Positions 44,641 through 53,294 of a DNA stretch of 64,000 bases are shown piece by piece. The stretch comes from an uncultured Candidatus Melainabacteria bacterium (GTDB lineage: Bacteria > Cyanobacteriota > Vampirovibrionia > Gastranaerophilales > Gastranaerophilaceae). A program made the position numbers and the translations under genes. Numbering within the stretch: the stretch's first letter is position 1; the number at the start of each line of letters is the position of its first letter. The stretch lies in NCBI GenBank assembly GCA_947570135.1, contig CANOTP010000001.1, positions 248,001 to 312,000 of the forward strand. Reading direction: 5' to 3'. The notes beneath the pieces were generated by a model that did no database searches, was not told where the DNA came from, and worked only from the letters and a program-made list of their open reading frames with translations.

Positions 44641-45063
44641 ATGAAAGTTGTACCTGTAAAGATTATACAAGATTATGATAACAAAACCGTGCATGCTGCG
44701 CTAAAAAGACTTCAGTCCGTTCATGGTTTGTTTGTCCCTTATGTTAAGGAGAATAAGGTTAATGTCTGTATTGCCAAGGCTTCAAACTTAATTGACTCTG
44801 CTCCTGATGTCGCACACGTTTTAGAAAAAGCAGCAGATAATGATATCGCGGTTTTAGTCAGAAACAACCGCACCCAAAGATGCGGGGTTTCATTACTATC
44901 TTCTGCTCAAGATTCTTTTGAATACTCTGAACCAAAGCAGGTTATTGTTGCGGGAGACAGGGGCTTAAGAACATTAAATACAATTTTCCCGCACGAAGAT
45001 AATTTAGTCAGAACGGTTTGTCGCTCAATAGAAATGTTGACTAAGTTTGTAAATCGTAAGTAA
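44641..45063 (+). CDS. Hypothetical protein
   Basis: 140 residues with AAGGAG before the ATG. Mixed alpha/beta composition without membrane segments: KVVPVKIIQDYDNKTVHAAL at the start, then CIAKASNLIDSAPDVAHVL and VIVAGDRGLRTLNTIFPHED. No family is recognised. It has its own promoter element and stands between the prepilin gene and kdsD. Confidence 0.65.
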   Translation: MKVVPVKIIQDYDNKTVHAALKRLQSVHGLFVPYVKENKVNVCIAKASNLIDSAPDVAHVLEKAADNDIAVLVRNNRTQRCGVSLLSSAQDSFEYSEPKQVIVAGDRGLRTLNTIFPHEDNLVRTVCRSIEMLTKFVNRK

Positions 45064-45087
45064 ATAATAAAATTTTTGTAAAGATAG

Positions 45088-45115
45088 TTCAAATGATTGA
45101 TGTTTGTTGTATAAT
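45088..45115 (+). promoter_or_regulatory. Promoter of the kdsD operon
   Basis: -35-like TTCAAA (45088-45093), 16-bp spacer, -10 TATAAT (45110-45115). A leader of about 20 nt with GAGGTGGG leads to ATG 45143, so it is conventionally leadered. Confidence 0.6.
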
Positions 45116-45142
45116 TTTGTCATGAGTTAAGTGAGGTGGGAT

Positions 45143-46123
45143 ATGACAACTATGACATTAAGCAGAATTAACGAACTGGCAAAAGAAGTTTTAGAAATTG
45201 AAGCAAATTCGATTTTACGTTTAAAAACAAATATCGGCGAAGAATTTGATAAAGCTATTGATATTTTATACAATTGCAAAGGCAGAGTTATTGTTACGGG
45301 TATGGGAAAATCAGGCTTGATAGGTAAAAAAATTGCCGCGACAATGTCTTCAACTGGTACTCCGTCATACTTTTTACATCCTGCAGAAAGTACTCATGGG
45401 GATTCAGGTGTAATAACACGAGATGACGTTATTATCGCGATTTCTAACAGCGGTGAAACTCAGGAATTGATGAACTTATTACCGCTGATTAAGCGTTTTG
45501 GCTGCCCGATGATCGGGATGACAGGTAATATGAGCTCAACTTTGGCTAAAACAAGTGAAGTAGTCTTAGATATTTCTGTTGAACGTGAAGCTTGTCCTTT
45601 AGGTAAAGCGCCGACTGCAAGTACCACTGCAACTTTAGCAATGGGTGATACTTTGGCTGTTTGCTTAATGGAGAAAAAAGGGTTTACTAAAGAAGACTTC
45701 TTAATGTTCCACCCATCAGGCAAACTTGGTAAAGGCTTAACTTACAAAGTCAACGATTTGATGATAACAGGTGACAGAATGCCTGTTGTATCCGATTCTG
45801 AAAGCTTTATGTCTGTAATTAATACAATATCAGAGTTCAAACTGGGTATGGCAATGATTGTAGATAACAAAGGACATTTAATCGGGGTTTTAACAGACGG
45901 TGACATCAGAAGAACCATTATTAAACACCAAAATTCATCAGTATTGTCAGTAAAAGATGTAATGACAGTTAATCCGAAAAGAATCACCGAAGAGGCTTAC
46001 GCAGCTTCAGCACTTAACTTGATGGAAAAATATTCAATTACGGCGTTGGCTGTAGTAGATTCTGATAATATTCCTGTCGGAGTAATTCATGTTCACGACT
46101 TATTAAGAGCGGGTGTTGCATAA
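45143..46123 (+). CDS. kdsD: Arabinose-5-phosphate isomerase (KdsD/KpsF/GutQ family)
   Basis: Converts ribulose-5-P to arabinose-5-P, the first step to KDO for lipopolysaccharide. 326 residues from ATG 45143, preceded by GAGGTGGG; the ATG at 45131 overlaps that site. N-terminal SIS domain (GMGKSGLIGKKIAATMSSTG, HGDSGVITRDDV, ISNSGETQE) and two C-terminal CBS domains (VSDSESFMSVINTI, ITEEAYAASALNLM). The ATG of kdsC overlaps its stop. The pairing with kdsC confirms the pathway. Confidence 0.95.
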   Translation: MTTMTLSRINELAKEVLEIEANSILRLKTNIGEEFDKAIDILYNCKGRVIVTGMGKSGLIGKKIAATMSSTGTPSYFLHPAESTHGDSGVITRDDVIIAISNSGETQELMNLLPLIKRFGCPMIGMTGNMSSTLAKTSEVVLDISVEREACPLGKAPTASTTATLAMGDTLAVCLMEKKGFTKEDFLMFHPSGKLGKGLTYKVNDLMITGDRMPVVSDSESFMSVINTISEFKLGMAMIVDNKGHLIGVLTDGDIRRTIIKHQNSSVLSVKDVMTVNPKRITEEAYAASALNLMEKYSITALAVVDSDNIPVGVIHVHDLLRAGVA

Positions 46124-46614
46124 TGACGTTAGAAGAAAATGCAAAGAAAATAAAATTACTGGCTTTTGATGTTGACGGTGTTATGACTGACGGCAGTATA
46201 ACTTATGATGAAAACGGCGTTGAGTATAAAACATTTAACGCAAAAGACGGGCATGGACTGGCTAAAATGGCTAAAAACGGGTTTGTTACAGCTATTATTA
46301 CGGGACGTAAAAACGGAACTGTTGATTGCCGTGCAGCTGATTTATGCGTAACAGAAGTTTTTCAGGGTGTTAAAAACAAGCTTCCTATATTGGAAGGTAT
46401 TATGCAAAAATACGGGTTTGAGTTTGACGAAGTTGCTTATATGGGAGATGATGAACCTGATATTTGTATTTTAGACAAAGTCGGAATTGCGGCATGCCCA
46501 AAAGATGCTGTACCAAAGGTTCAGGCTGTATGTAATTTTATCGCAAATAACGGTGGTGGACGCGGTGCCGTTCGAGAGTTATGTGATTTTGTTTTTGATA
46601 ACAGACAAGTTTAA
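46123..46614 (+). CDS. kdsC: 3-deoxy-D-manno-octulosonate 8-phosphate phosphatase
   Basis: HAD-family hydrolase releasing KDO from KDO-8-P. 163 residues, cap-less type as in KdsC. Nucleophile motif FDVDGVMTDG, then the second motif region TGRKNGTV and the MGDDEPDI acidic motif. One-base overlap with kdsD. Together these two genes point to a KDO-containing outer-membrane lipopolysaccharide. Confidence 0.94.
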   Translation: MTLEENAKKIKLLAFDVDGVMTDGSITYDENGVEYKTFNAKDGHGLAKMAKNGFVTAIITGRKNGTVDCRAADLCVTEVFQGVKNKLPILEGIMQKYGFEFDEVAYMGDDEPDICILDKVGIAACPKDAVPKVQAVCNFIANNGGGRGAVRELCDFVFDNRQV

Positions 46615-46636
46615 TTATTAAATAAGGAGATAAGGG

Positions 46637-46999
46637 ATGTACGAAATTAAGACACAAGCGTTTTTTTCAGCAGCGCATCATTTGCTGAATTATGACGGTG
46701 AATGCGAAAATCAACACGGGCATAATTGGATGGTTGAGGCTTTTGTTCAGGGTGAAAGTTTGAATAAAAGTAATATCCTAATTGATTACAAAGTTCTAAA
46801 AAGAGAATTGAACGCGGTTTTAGAAACTCTTGATCATAAGGATTTAAATGAATTACCTGATTTTAAAGGTGAAAGCCCTTCAAGCGAGATGATTTCAGCT
46901 TATATTTATATGAAATTGAAAGAAAGAATCGTTCAGTTGAGCAAAATTACTGTTTGGGAAACTCAGACTTCCTGCTGTTCGTATTTTGAAGAGGTTTAG
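46637..46999 (+). CDS. queD: 6-carboxy-5,6,7,8-tetrahydropterin synthase (QueD)
   Basis: Converts dihydroneopterin triphosphate to 6-carboxytetrahydropterin in queuosine/7-deazaguanine synthesis. 120 residues. Zinc-binding His residues in SAAHHLLNYDG and CENQHGHNW, then LDHKDLNELP with the catalytic region, and ESPSSEMISAYIY. QueD rather than eukaryotic-type PTPS is inferred from size and the bacterial context. AAGGAGA precedes the ATG. Located between kdsC and uppP with short gaps. Confidence 0.88.
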   Translation: MYEIKTQAFFSAAHHLLNYDGECENQHGHNWMVEAFVQGESLNKSNILIDYKVLKRELNAVLETLDHKDLNELPDFKGESPSSEMISAYIYMKLKERIVQLSKITVWETQTSCCSYFEEV

Positions 47000-47003
47000 T
47001 TAA

Positions 47004-47852
47004 GTGAATTTAATTCAATCGGTTTTGATGGGAATAGTTCAGGGGTTGAGCGAATTTTTACCTGTGTCTAGTTCTGCGCATCTTGTATTTACATCTAATT
47101 TTTATAAAGTCTTTCAAAATATACCTATTGTAGAGCAATCAAATGAAGAAGTATTTTTTGATATTATGCTGCATTTAGGAACGTTGATAGCAGTATTGAT
47201 ATTCTTTAGGAAAGATGTAATTGAAATTTGCAAGGCATTATTGGATGCGTTAAAATCACGAGATTTTTCTTCTTATAATGCTAAATTAGGATTGTATATA
47301 ATTCTCGGCACTTTTGTAACCGTGTTGTTTGCCCTGCCGTTTAACGGGGTTGCTAATCATCTTGTGTATCACCCTGCGCTTGTCGGGGGATTGTTAATCC
47401 TTACTGGTGGTGTATTATTTTTTAGTGAATACTTGTCATCAAGGAGGGGTAAATTTAAAGAGAGTGAACTGAATTTAAAACAGGCTGTTTTAATCGGGCT
47501 TGCTCAGGGGTTGGCTGTACTTCCGGGTTTTTCACGGTCCGGGTGGACAATTGCAACAGGGCTGTTTGCGGGGTTAGACAGGCAAACTTCGGCAAGGTAT
47601 TCGTTTTTACTGAGTATTCCTATAATTTTGGGAGCCTCAATGGTTTATCCTTTTGTTAAAATCGATGTATCCGAAGCTGTAACGTATAATTGGATTGCCA
47701 TAATTTTAGGAACGATAGTTTCAGGAGTTGTCGGTTATCTGTGTATAAAATATTTTATGAAATTTATATCAAAATTTTCACTTAATTTCTTTGGCTGTTA
47801 TTGTGTGATAATGGGAGTTTTCACACTAATATTTTTCAGCGTTTTTAAGTAA
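47004..47852 (+). CDS. uppP: Undecaprenyl-diphosphate phosphatase UppP (BacA)
   Basis: Recycles undecaprenyl diphosphate to the monophosphate carrier for peptidoglycan and LPS. 282 residues, multi-pass. Hallmarks: VQGLSEFLPVSSSAHL near the N-terminus and LPGFSRSGWTIATGL in the second half. Starts with GTG at 47004, 4 nt after queD. Fits the envelope theme of the kdsD-kdsC operon. Confidence 0.95.
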   Translation: MNLIQSVLMGIVQGLSEFLPVSSSAHLVFTSNFYKVFQNIPIVEQSNEEVFFDIMLHLGTLIAVLIFFRKDVIEICKALLDALKSRDFSSYNAKLGLYIILGTFVTVLFALPFNGVANHLVYHPALVGGLLILTGGVLFFSEYLSSRRGKFKESELNLKQAVLIGLAQGLAVLPGFSRSGWTIATGLFAGLDRQTSARYSFLLSIPIILGASMVYPFVKIDVSEAVTYNWIAIILGTIVSGVVGYLCIKYFMKFISKFSLNFFGCYCVIMGVFTLIFFSVFK

Positions 47853-47857
47853 AATTT

Positions 47858-47886
47858 TTGTTAAAATTTGTAAACAAGAATAAACT
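47858..47886 (+). promoter_or_regulatory. Promoter of the 47.9-53.2 kb three-gene operon
   Basis: -35 TTGTTA (47858-47863), 17-bp spacer, -10 TAAACT (47881-47886), the same -10 hexamer as the ABC ATPase gene at 5905. About 45 nt of leader with GGAG precedes ATG 47937. Confidence 0.55.
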
Positions 47887-47936
47887 AAAGTAACAAAAAA
47901 TTTTATTGACAAGTATTCTAATGATGTGGAGTTATC

Positions 47937-48986
47937 ATGATATCAGCTATTAGTAAGGGTATAAACGGGAATAACAGGACATTTCAGGCTCGTGAAAAGG
48001 GAGAGGGACAGGCGCCTGAATTACCTTATGAACATGATACGCTTTTAAAAAATAATTTATCTACCCGTACCAGAATCGGTATGGAAAAGTTTATAAAGGC
48101 CTTTACTGTATACCCTGCAAATGGTATTAATGGTAGTAAAAACTCTAATTTCTACGAATTTTTAACAATGGGTAATTTCCCTAATGTTGTCGGAAGTTTA
48201 ACATTAATGGCAATATTTAATTCCGCTAATCCGTTTTTCTCACATTTTGGGTGTAAAGAAGCATCCCGTCTTGGCAATAAAATGGCACTTGGCGTCCTGT
48301 TTTACGGCTTATTTAAGCGGTTTTCAAAAACCCTTATCAATTATCCAGTAAAACTTGCAACAGGTATTGATACAGAGCTTCCTTATGCGAAAGTAAATAA
48401 CAGATTACAGGAACATCCGAATGATTTTGATTTGAAGTCTATTGAATATCACAAAGTCGGTGAAAGCGTTGATTTTACATATTGGGATATGCTTTATGGC
48501 GACCCTAAAAAAGGTGAAAAACGGAATTTCAGGTTTGATAAGATTGCAAAAAGAGTAGGCTTAGGTAAGGATTTGAATGATTCCGATCAGGAAGTAAAAC
48601 CTATTTATAAAGAAGTTTTGGTAAAATCAAAAGTTGCAAAAAGTATTTCAACCTTTTTGTGGGCTGCAACGGGTGTTTGTTTGGCGTTCCAGGATGCATG
48701 GATTGAGTATTTCAATTGTGCAACTTTTAAGTTCTGGAAAGGTAAAGATTTTGCTCACTCAATGAAAATTTTTGGCAGAAGTTTTAAAGAGGCGTCAAAA
48801 GAATTGTGGCACGGCAAGGAAAATGCGGTGAAAATGGTCGATAAGCATGCAGGTAAAGCTATAATCGGTTTAGCAGTATTATCAACAGTGGCAGGTGTCT
48901 TAAATACAATCCATATAACCAAGAAACCGTCAAAACTGAAAGCCGAAGAAGTTATGGATAAAAAGAAAGAATGTGTGGTGGGTTAG
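47937..48986 (+). CDS. Hypothetical membrane-associated protein, operon gene 1
   Basis: 349 residues. GGAG lies 6 nt before the ATG. Hydrophobic stretches near residues 80-125 (NVVGSLTLMAIFNSANPF, MALGVLFYGLF), 235-255 (STFLWAATGVCLAFQDAW) and 315-330 (AIIGLAVLSTVAGVLNTI). The segment INYPVKLATGIDTELPY and the following TYWDMLYGD have counterparts in the next gene product (LQLPARLVHGFDIRQKY, IPWDLYSDKE), so the two share a domain. No known family. TAGATG: zero-base gap to gene 2. Confidence 0.75.
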   Translation: MISAISKGINGNNRTFQAREKGEGQAPELPYEHDTLLKNNLSTRTRIGMEKFIKAFTVYPANGINGSKNSNFYEFLTMGNFPNVVGSLTLMAIFNSANPFFSHFGCKEASRLGNKMALGVLFYGLFKRFSKTLINYPVKLATGIDTELPYAKVNNRLQEHPNDFDLKSIEYHKVGESVDFTYWDMLYGDPKKGEKRNFRFDKIAKRVGLGKDLNDSDQEVKPIYKEVLVKSKVAKSISTFLWAATGVCLAFQDAWIEYFNCATFKFWKGKDFAHSMKIFGRSFKEASKELWHGKENAVKMVDKHAGKAIIGLAVLSTVAGVLNTIHITKKPSKLKAEEVMDKKKECVVG

Positions 48987-51512
48987 ATGAGAACAGATAA
49001 TTTAATTCAAGCATACGTAAATTCACATCCTGCATCAAGAAAGTATAATGCAGATAAAGCTGTTAAGAATTTTGATGTAAATAAAGAACTGATGAGTCGT
49101 ACTTTTATTAAACCTCTTCCTGGTAACGGAAAATTGGTACGACCGAGTTTATTTGATATGCCGTCAGAAATTTCAAAAGGCTTGAAATACGATTGGAATG
49201 CTTTCAGGCACGCGCTAAGCGGTAAAGCTAACGATCACGAGCTCGGTAAACTGAACGATGTCGGTATGAAAATCGGCGGGCTTGCAATAGCATCTTACCT
49301 GTTTACAAGAAAAGGTACACCGATGACAAAGTGGTTTGAGTTCATTGGATTAACCGCGTTTTTCGGAGCAATGAATATTTGGCCGAAACTATTCTTACAG
49401 CTTCCTGCACGACTTGTTCACGGTTTTGATATAAGACAAAAATATGAAGATAATTACGGAAGAAAGAAAATGGTCTTTTCAGATCATCAATTTATTCCGT
49501 GGGATTTGTACTCCGATAAAGAAATCAATAAAATCGGCGACAGGCTGAGAGTACCGAAAGATATTCCGAACAGAAGAGATTATATTCAGGAAAAAATGCG
49601 TAAAATTGCATTGCAAAATAATACAATGTGGATGTTAACCTCAGGTTTTGCAACTCCGCTGTTAAGTGCGTTGATTTGTAACAGGTTGGAAGGTCCTGTG
49701 GCAAAATATCTTCATAACAGAAAAGATAAGCAAAGTGAAGAATTATTGACTCATTTTAACGAAGAAATAAGTAAAGCTGATTTCAAGCCTCGTCAAATGG
49801 CTTTAGATAATATAATTGAAGATAATTTTGGTCAACCTTTAACTCGGGATTTATTTAATCAAATTGTATCAAATATAACGCAAGGGCAAGATCCTGCCGT
49901 TGTAAAATCTGTAACGGAAGATTTACGTTCAGTTATACCTGTCGGGGAACATTTTAGTATTTCAACCGTAACTTTGGATAATGTACGTGAAGCATTTAAA
50001 AATATGTTGAAACCCGCAGGTTTATCAGAAGAAGAACTTGCTAAACTTCTTCCTGAAAACAGTACAATGCTTAACTTCTTAACTGATAAAGGTTTAGTCG
50101 GCGGAGAGTATAAAGAGTTTTCATCACATTCTCTTGCAATGCAGGAATTGTTAACAAACAGAATTACTGCATTTGTCGGACAAAAACCTGAATCTGTTCA
50201 GTCAAGACGTTTGAGTTTCTTGTTGGATAAAATGATTCACCAAGCTCAAAAAGGGCAAGATTCTCCGCTCGAACAGGCGTTTAAGACTCAAAGTTCACGT
50301 GTTTTAACAGAAGATATTGCAAAACATATAAGACAAATCGGTTCTATATTTGATACCTTAAGATCTAAAACTTCCGTTCTTGATAAATATTCGCATATAA
50401 AAGTTGCGCAGGATCAGGAAACTATCTTGGCTGATATTTGGAACCAAACAGCTGATGATTTTATTAAAGCGCTTAAATTGACACCTGAAGAAATTGCTAA
50501 AGCAAGACTTGACAGTAAAGTTGCAGGTGATGTATTAAGAGCACGAATTGAAAATATAGTTGCAGATAAAACCGCGTGCGGTGAGTTGGTATCAAGAATG
50601 GAAAAACTTCTATCCGTTGTATATTCAAAAACCGCTCCGTTGGAAAAAGATAATCATTTGTATCATGATTTGGTTAATTCTTCATTTAAGGATGCGGCAG
50701 AAGAATTACGTAAGTTAGGTTTAGACAGAACTGTTGATTCACTTTTAGGCTTTGGAGAAAACGGTGCAACAGGTATAAAAGGTTTATATCATGCGTTTAT
50801 GAATGAAAGAATTACGGGTGTAAGAAGTTCGTTCTACCGCTTATTGCAAACTATAAATACTTATTACAAAATAGCTCATGATAAAGGAATTAATGGTGTT
50901 ATCGGAGACTTTAGACCGAGAGAAGTTAAAGAAGAAATGGTTGAACTTGTAAAATCAATTCTTATGGAAGGTCATACGGCTGATTTTGCGGTAAAACTTT
51001 ACCAAAGACGTAATTTAACACCTGATTTATCTGATATAGGCGATATTAAAGTAGTAAACGGTAAAGTTCAGTATGATTATTATGGAAAAACTCCTGCACA
51101 CAGTCGCGTATCAATGCCAAACGACAGTAATTACTTTAGTGATGCTATGAAATTGATGTTTGGTGATGTTCATTCTGATATTGCGGAAAGAATCAAAAGT
51201 TCTGTATTCTTTAACGACTTCCAGGCATACCGCGAAGATGCAATTAAAAAACTTGGTGGAGAACGAAATTTTGCATTCCCGCAAGTTTTAGTTGACGGAA
51301 TCGAACATAAAGCTAATTCAACAGAAAGATTCAACAGGCTTGGGGCTGCGACAAACGAATTTATGTATAAACTTGCAAACAATAAATTTAACAGCGGCAA
51401 GTGGTTCTCAATATTTGGAAAACTCGGAGCTGCTGTTATTGGTGTAACCTTGGTATCTCAGTTCTTTATGGGTAGAATGAAAAAGCCTGAACCTGTAAAG
51501 GAGGCAGCATAG
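48987..51512 (+). CDS. Large hypothetical protein, operon gene 2 (shares domain with gene 1)
   Basis: 841 residues. Residues 1-250 correspond to the preceding gene product (GLAIASYLFTRKG, FFGAMNIWPKLFLQLPAR, TMWMLTSGFATPLLSALIC hydrophobic regions). Then about 550 mostly helical, charged residues without recognisable domain, and a C-terminal hydrophobic segment (FGKLGAAVIGVTLVSQFFMG) before a short basic tail. Predicted to be membrane-anchored at both ends. Only one base separates it from the GH13-like gene. Family unknown. Confidence 0.75.
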   Translation: MRTDNLIQAYVNSHPASRKYNADKAVKNFDVNKELMSRTFIKPLPGNGKLVRPSLFDMPSEISKGLKYDWNAFRHALSGKANDHELGKLNDVGMKIGGLAIASYLFTRKGTPMTKWFEFIGLTAFFGAMNIWPKLFLQLPARLVHGFDIRQKYEDNYGRKKMVFSDHQFIPWDLYSDKEINKIGDRLRVPKDIPNRRDYIQEKMRKIALQNNTMWMLTSGFATPLLSALICNRLEGPVAKYLHNRKDKQSEELLTHFNEEISKADFKPRQMALDNIIEDNFGQPLTRDLFNQIVSNITQGQDPAVVKSVTEDLRSVIPVGEHFSISTVTLDNVREAFKNMLKPAGLSEEELAKLLPENSTMLNFLTDKGLVGGEYKEFSSHSLAMQELLTNRITAFVGQKPESVQSRRLSFLLDKMIHQAQKGQDSPLEQAFKTQSSRVLTEDIAKHIRQIGSIFDTLRSKTSVLDKYSHIKVAQDQETILADIWNQTADDFIKALKLTPEEIAKARLDSKVAGDVLRARIENIVADKTACGELVSRMEKLLSVVYSKTAPLEKDNHLYHDLVNSSFKDAAEELRKLGLDRTVDSLLGFGENGATGIKGLYHAFMNERITGVRSSFYRLLQTINTYYKIAHDKGINGVIGDFRPREVKEEMVELVKSILMEGHTADFAVKLYQRRNLTPDLSDIGDIKVVNGKVQYDYYGKTPAHSRVSMPNDSNYFSDAMKLMFGDVHSDIAERIKSSVFFNDFQAYREDAIKKLGGERNFAFPQVLVDGIEHKANSTERFNRLGAATNEFMYKLANNKFNSGKWFSIFGKLGAAVIGVTLVSQFFMGRMKKPEPVKEAA

Positions 51513-51513
51513 T

Positions 51514-53247
51514 ATGATGAATGTTTCTACAAATTTAATATCTAAAGTCGTAAGTACTTATCAGCCTGCTGTTCCTAAAAAGCAGGATGCGCAAGTGCAA
51601 ATAAATCCTCAGGTTAAAGATAGTTCGAACCTGCTGACTCAGTATTTAGATAACCTTGCAGCAATTAATACTCCTGCGGTTACAAAGACTACAGAAGCTG
51701 CAACCGTTGTTCATAAACCTTATCGAAACGATTTAAGAACATTATTTTTGACAAACGGTGCAAAAATTTTGGCTATGATTCCAAGGACATTTAATGCTAA
51801 AGATACAAACAATAACGAATATATCGATGGAAACGAACAACACGGAACCTTCTTAAATGCTATAGAAAGACTTGATGAAGTTAAAGCTCAAGGGTTTAAT
51901 ACACTTCACGTTCTTCCGATAAATCCTCCGGGGAAAAATAATGCAATGGGAACAGCCGGTTCTTTGTATTCACCGTTAGATATGCTTGAACTTGATCCTA
52001 AACTTATAGACAAAAACGATCCGCGAACTCCTCAAGAACAGTTTAAAGAGTTTGTAAGCGCATGTCATGACAGAGACATTAGGGTTATGGTTGATATGCC
52101 AAGTTGCGCGTCTTACGATTTGTATCTTGCAAAACCCGAACTTATGGCAAAAGATCGTTACGGCTTAGCTAAAACTCCGCAGGGCTGGGAAGATATCAGA
52201 ATGTTTCAGCCATGGAAAGACGAAGGTAAAAGAACTTTAAATCCTGAACTTCTAGAATATCACAGAAAATTTGTTGATATGATGATAGATGCGGGAGTTG
52301 ACGGAATTAGAGCTGATGTTGCCAGAGCTAAACCTGTAGAGTTTTGGGATATAATTATTCCGTATTCAAGAAAACGCAACCCTGAATTTGCTTGGCTTGC
52401 AGAAACTTATACCTATGAAGATGCTTCACCTCAGGCAAATATGCCTTACGACAGACCTGAAGATTCTCTTCGCGCAGGGTTTGATGCTTATTATGGTCAG
52501 TATCATATATTCCATGAATGGACAACAGCAAAAGACTTGCATGATTACGTAAGAGAAAATCTTAACCTGTCATATAGAGTAGAACGCGGGAAATCTTTAA
52601 TTGGTTCATTTGCAACCCATGATGATGTTTCTCCTATGTATCACGGCGGCGAAGTTTTCTGTAACCTGACTACAGGTTTGCAGGTCGCTTTACCTATGTT
52701 GAATCCGTATTTTGTCGACGGTTTCCAATCAGGTGATATGTATGATTACAGCTATCGTGATAAGTATGTTGAAAAATCCGATACCGATTATAATTATATG
52801 AAGGTTCACCCGGGAAAATTGGATATCTTTAACCTTTCAAGAAAGCCAGGAGGTGATAAACCTCAAATCGGTGAATTTATGACAGCTGCGTTAAAGTTTA
52901 GAGATGATTATGCAAATGTTTTAAAACGCGGTTCATATATAATGCTTGATAAGAAAAAAGACAAACAGGATCAGATAATATCATTTGCCCGTCACAGACA
53001 GGGAAAAACTCTTCTTGTTTTGGCAAATAAAAATGTTGACAGATCCGTAGCCGCAATCGTTAAGGTTCCGACCCTGAAGGAAAATCAGGAATTAAAAAAT
53101 CTGTTGCCAAAATACGGGCAGGAAAGTAAATTCCAGGTTTCAAAAGGTGAAATCGCACTTGAGTTAGGACCTGGTCGTATTCACATATTTGAAATTGATA
53201 CCCCGTATATAGAAAGTAATTCTAAAAAAGTATATAAACAACATTAG
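51514..53247 (+). CDS. GH13-family (alpha-amylase-like) glycoside hydrolase, operon gene 3
   Basis: 577 residues, (beta/alpha)8 barrel. Family motifs: region II GIRAD with nucleophile Asp268, region III AETY with acid/base Glu297, region IV ATHDD with Asp370. Region I reads VMVDMPSCAS, without the usual Asn-His pair. Residues 97-108 (DTNNNEYIDGNE) match an EF-hand calcium loop. Residues 1-70 are a polar, low-complexity extension and no signal peptide is visible, so it appears intracellular or exported unusually. Substrate unknown; alpha-glucan is the family default. It shares an operon with two membrane-associated proteins. A terminator follows. Confidence 0.85.
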   Translation: MMNVSTNLISKVVSTYQPAVPKKQDAQVQINPQVKDSSNLLTQYLDNLAAINTPAVTKTTEAATVVHKPYRNDLRTLFLTNGAKILAMIPRTFNAKDTNNNEYIDGNEQHGTFLNAIERLDEVKAQGFNTLHVLPINPPGKNNAMGTAGSLYSPLDMLELDPKLIDKNDPRTPQEQFKEFVSACHDRDIRVMVDMPSCASYDLYLAKPELMAKDRYGLAKTPQGWEDIRMFQPWKDEGKRTLNPELLEYHRKFVDMMIDAGVDGIRADVARAKPVEFWDIIIPYSRKRNPEFAWLAETYTYEDASPQANMPYDRPEDSLRAGFDAYYGQYHIFHEWTTAKDLHDYVRENLNLSYRVERGKSLIGSFATHDDVSPMYHGGEVFCNLTTGLQVALPMLNPYFVDGFQSGDMYDYSYRDKYVEKSDTDYNYMKVHPGKLDIFNLSRKPGGDKPQIGEFMTAALKFRDDYANVLKRGSYIMLDKKKDKQDQIISFARHRQGKTLLVLANKNVDRSVAAIVKVPTLKENQELKNLLPKYGQESKFQVSKGEIALELGPGRIHIFEIDTPYIESNSKKVYKQH

Positions 53248-53250
53248 ACA

Positions 53251-53288
53251 AAAAAAGAGGCGGAGCCGCAGGCTCCGCCTCTTCCAAT
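53251..53288. terminator. Bidirectional terminator between GH13-like gene and leuC
   Basis: 11-bp GC-rich stem, GAGGCGGAGCC (53257-53267) with GGCTCCGCCTC (53271-53281), 3-nt GCA loop. A run of six A precedes it and T-rich sequence follows, serving both convergent genes. Confidence 0.9.
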
Positions 53289-53294
53289 TTTATT

